6,025 bases of DNA from Crenotrichaceae bacterium (lineage in GTDB: Bacteria > Pseudomonadota > Gammaproteobacteria > Methylococcales > DRLZ01), in the NCBI GenBank assembly GCA_011322755.1, contig DRLZ01000407.1:1-6025 (forward strand), in the 5' to 3' direction. The notes under the pieces were generated by a model, which saw only the letters and a program-made list of their open reading frames with translations, searched no databases and was not told the origin of the DNA. The translations under genes were made by a program, and so were the position numbers. Position 1 is the stretch's first letter. Every line of letters begins with the position of its first letter. Shown piece after piece: positions 4,428 through 6,025 of the stretch.

Positions 4428-6025
4428 ATGCATTCAATACGATACTCAATTACCATTCAGATTAACTTTCCATATCTGCCTATAAAGCTAATTCAACTAT
4501 CCATACTCTGCCTTGCCCTACTTAGTTTCCCCGGAAGCGCGCAAGTAACACTGGATTTAAGCGAATTCGGGTTTAATCAAGCAATGGGACCAACCAATAA
4601 TATTCTGGTGAACGCAGGAAACCCGAGCGTTAGCCTTGGCGCTAATGTTCTGGACGATACTAACTTCGCGATGATATGGGCTATGGCTCCTCCACCAGGT
4701 GATAATGATGATTTCATCTTAAATATTTCAGTTCAAAATGTGACCGACAGTGGCAATCGCTATCCTGCAAGCGGTTCACCTGAAAACAACCGTACAAACG
4801 GCGAATTACGAGTTCGCTATGAAACAGCTGGCGCTAATGTTGTCCTGCGTTCCAAAAAAACATTTGATCAAAATCCTGATACATATACAGGAGATGTAAT
4901 AGCAACAGTTGTGGAAGTTCAATTCGCATCTCACTTACATTCCAATTCAAATGATACCTGCGTTTCATACACTAGTGGTAATACAAGAGGCCAGATCTGG
5001 GAAACAACTGTTATCGAATTTTTCGATACCAATGGCATGCTGTTTGGAACACATGCCTATATTGGCTATCATGTTGATATGTCAGGAAACCCTCTGATTA
5101 ATCCACCAGGTAATGGAACAAATGCTATCACAACAACCGGCAGCGTCTTTGTTGCTGCAGATCCAGATACAATTGATTTAACTGACCCCGCTAATCCAAT
5201 AAGCGGCACCAGCGGCCCTAATGACAGCGCAACAGTTTGTGCAAACACCATTGTCGGTGCAGGCGTCGAAGTGACAGGTTTTCGCATTACATCCTATGCT
5301 GAAGATGTAGCGTTGTTTGATAACGCCGGAATAAATGACTACGGCGGCCCCACAACAAGTAGCACGACGCTGACAAATGCCTTTACTCAATTCACCATCA
5401 GTTCAACCCCTGTCGATGTTTCTGTGGTCAAGAACCTGACTTCGGTCGGGCCGTTCAATGCCGGCGATACGGTGACCTATGATCTGACCATTGCTAATGC
5501 CGGGCCGGATACCGCAACCGGGATTGTGGTCGCTGAGACCTTATCCAATCTGACCTTTGTCTCGGTCTCCGGCGGCAGTTGTGTACCGGCCAGTTTCCCG
5601 TGTACGATTCCGACTCTGGCCAGCGGCGACAGTGAGACCTTGCTGGTGACGGCGACGATTACTGCCGATGGCCCGTTCGATAATGCGGCCTCTGCAACGC
5701 CGCTCGAGAATGATGCGAATCCAGCTAACAATGTGGATAATGATGGTAACGGCGGGGCAACCGCTGTGGTCGATGTTTCTGTGGTCAAGAACCTGACTTC
5801 GGTCGGGCCGTTCAATGCTGGTGATACGGTGACCTATGATCTGACTATTGCCAATGCCGGCCCTGATACTGCAACCGGGATTGTGGTCGCTGAGACCTTA
5901 TCCAATCTGACCTTTGTCTCGGTTTCCGGCGGCAGTTGTGCACCGGCCAGTTTCCCGTGTACGATTCCGACTCTGGCCAGCGGCGACAGTGAGACCTTGC
6001 TGGTGACGGCGACGATTACTGCCGA
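4428..6025 (+). CDS. Secreted DUF11-repeat surface protein, 3' end beyond window
   Basis: The frame is open for 532 codons from ATG 4428, the first start after an in-frame TGA at 4410-4412, and has no stop before the right edge. Residues 1-38 form a signal peptide: a long polar lead, the hydrophobic core LIQLSILCLALLSF (21-34), and G-S-A before Q39. Residues 39 to about 328 form a unique Asn/Thr/Gly-rich domain that I do not recognise, probably beta-rich, with Cys in NDTCVSY and SATVCAN. From residue 329 come tandem 119-residue DUF11-type units (VDVSVVKNLT, AGDTVTYDLTIANAGPDTAT, two Cys seven residues apart, NNVDNDGNGG). One is complete and a second covers 85 residues to the edge. DUF11 domains are Ig-like beta sandwiches common in large bacterial surface or secreted proteins. 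An extracellular structural or adhesive role is inferred; C-terminal anchoring or sorting signals are out of view. Confidence 0.9.
   Translation, partial: MHSIRYSITIQINFPYLPIKLIQLSILCLALLSFPGSAQVTLDLSEFGFNQAMGPTNNILVNAGNPSVSLGANVLDDTNFAMIWAMAPPPGDNDDFILNISVQNVTDSGNRYPASGSPENNRTNGELRVRYETAGANVVLRSKKTFDQNPDTYTGDVIATVVEVQFASHLHSNSNDTCVSYTSGNTRGQIWETTVIEFFDTNGMLFGTHAYIGYHVDMSGNPLINPPGNGTNAITTTGSVFVAADPDTIDLTDPANPISGTSGPNDSATVCANTIVGAGVEVTGFRITSYAEDVALFDNAGINDYGGPTTSSTTLTNAFTQFTISSTPVDVSVVKNLTSVGPFNAGDTVTYDLTIANAGPDTATGIVVAETLSNLTFVSVSGGSCVPASFPCTIPTLASGDSETLLVTATITADGPFDNAASATPLENDANPANNVDNDGNGGATAVVDVSVVKNLTSVGPFNAGDTVTYDLTIANAGPDTATGIVVAETLSNLTFVSVSGGSCAPASFPCTIPTLASGDSETLLVTATITA
5412..6025 (+). 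repeat. Tandem 357-bp direct repeat encoding DUF11 units (one complete, one cut by the edge)
   Basis: Unit 1 is 5412-5768 and unit 2 starts at 5769 and continues past the window. The period is exactly 357 bases (119 codons), so the frame is kept. Over the 257 shared bases I count nine differences (about 96.5% identity). Eight are third-position silent changes and one changes GTA to GCA (Val to Ala, just after the first Cys). Such similarity implies recent duplication or ongoing gene conversion, and makes the copy number liable to change by recombination or to be collapsed in assembly. Confidence 0.95.

Noticed and set aside
5477..5815. Open reverse-strand frame of 112 codons across the repeats
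   Set aside because: It is the antisense of the constrained DUF11 coding repeats; GC-rich codons leave few stops opposite. No start context or family match.

Overview
The window looks like a gammaproteobacterial chromosome of moderate GC. The assignment rests on a conserved gene order: two adjacent M16-family peptidase-like genes followed by the 16S rRNA methyltransferase gene rsmD. From family knowledge this trio usually sits downstream of ftsY in gammaproteobacteria; ftsY itself would lie to the left, outside the window. No species can be named from sequence alone.

Layout: (1) 2-910, the 3' two-thirds of a periplasmic or membrane-associated M16 zinc-peptidase gene, cut by the left edge. 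(2) 910-2244, its translationally coupled partner, a secreted M16 protein whose zinc site is degenerate (non-catalytic subunit type). (3) 2245-3010, a 766-base stretch separating the M16 pair from rsmD. It holds a small four-helix membrane-protein gene split by an in-frame TGA (2301-2747), a doubtful reverse-strand reading frame and a perfect 9-bp inverted repeat. (4) 3011-3568, rsmD, intact, apparently starting with TTG. (5) 3569-4080, the decayed remnant of an IS200-like insertion sequence on the minus strand, recognisable only after joining three pieces of reading frame; a hairpin at its left end overlaps the transposase start. (6) 4081-4427, mostly featureless, with one unsupported 60-codon reading frame and a weak promoter candidate. 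(7) 4428 to the right edge, a long open gene for a secreted protein: signal peptide, a unique N-terminal domain of about 290 residues, then near-identical tandem 119-residue DUF11-type repeats that run off the window.

Functionally, the M16 pair probably forms an envelope protease heterodimer and RsmD modifies 16S rRNA; they share a locus by ancestry rather than by pathway. The two flanks of rsmD look like insertion and decay zones (nonsense-split membrane gene on the left, dead IS on the right). The DUF11 gene beyond them is the likeliest accessory, lineage-specific surface or secreted protein. I found no CRISPR array, tRNA, rRNA or defence system. The less obvious content is the broken transposase, the single-stop membrane gene, and the recently homogenised repeats of the surface protein.
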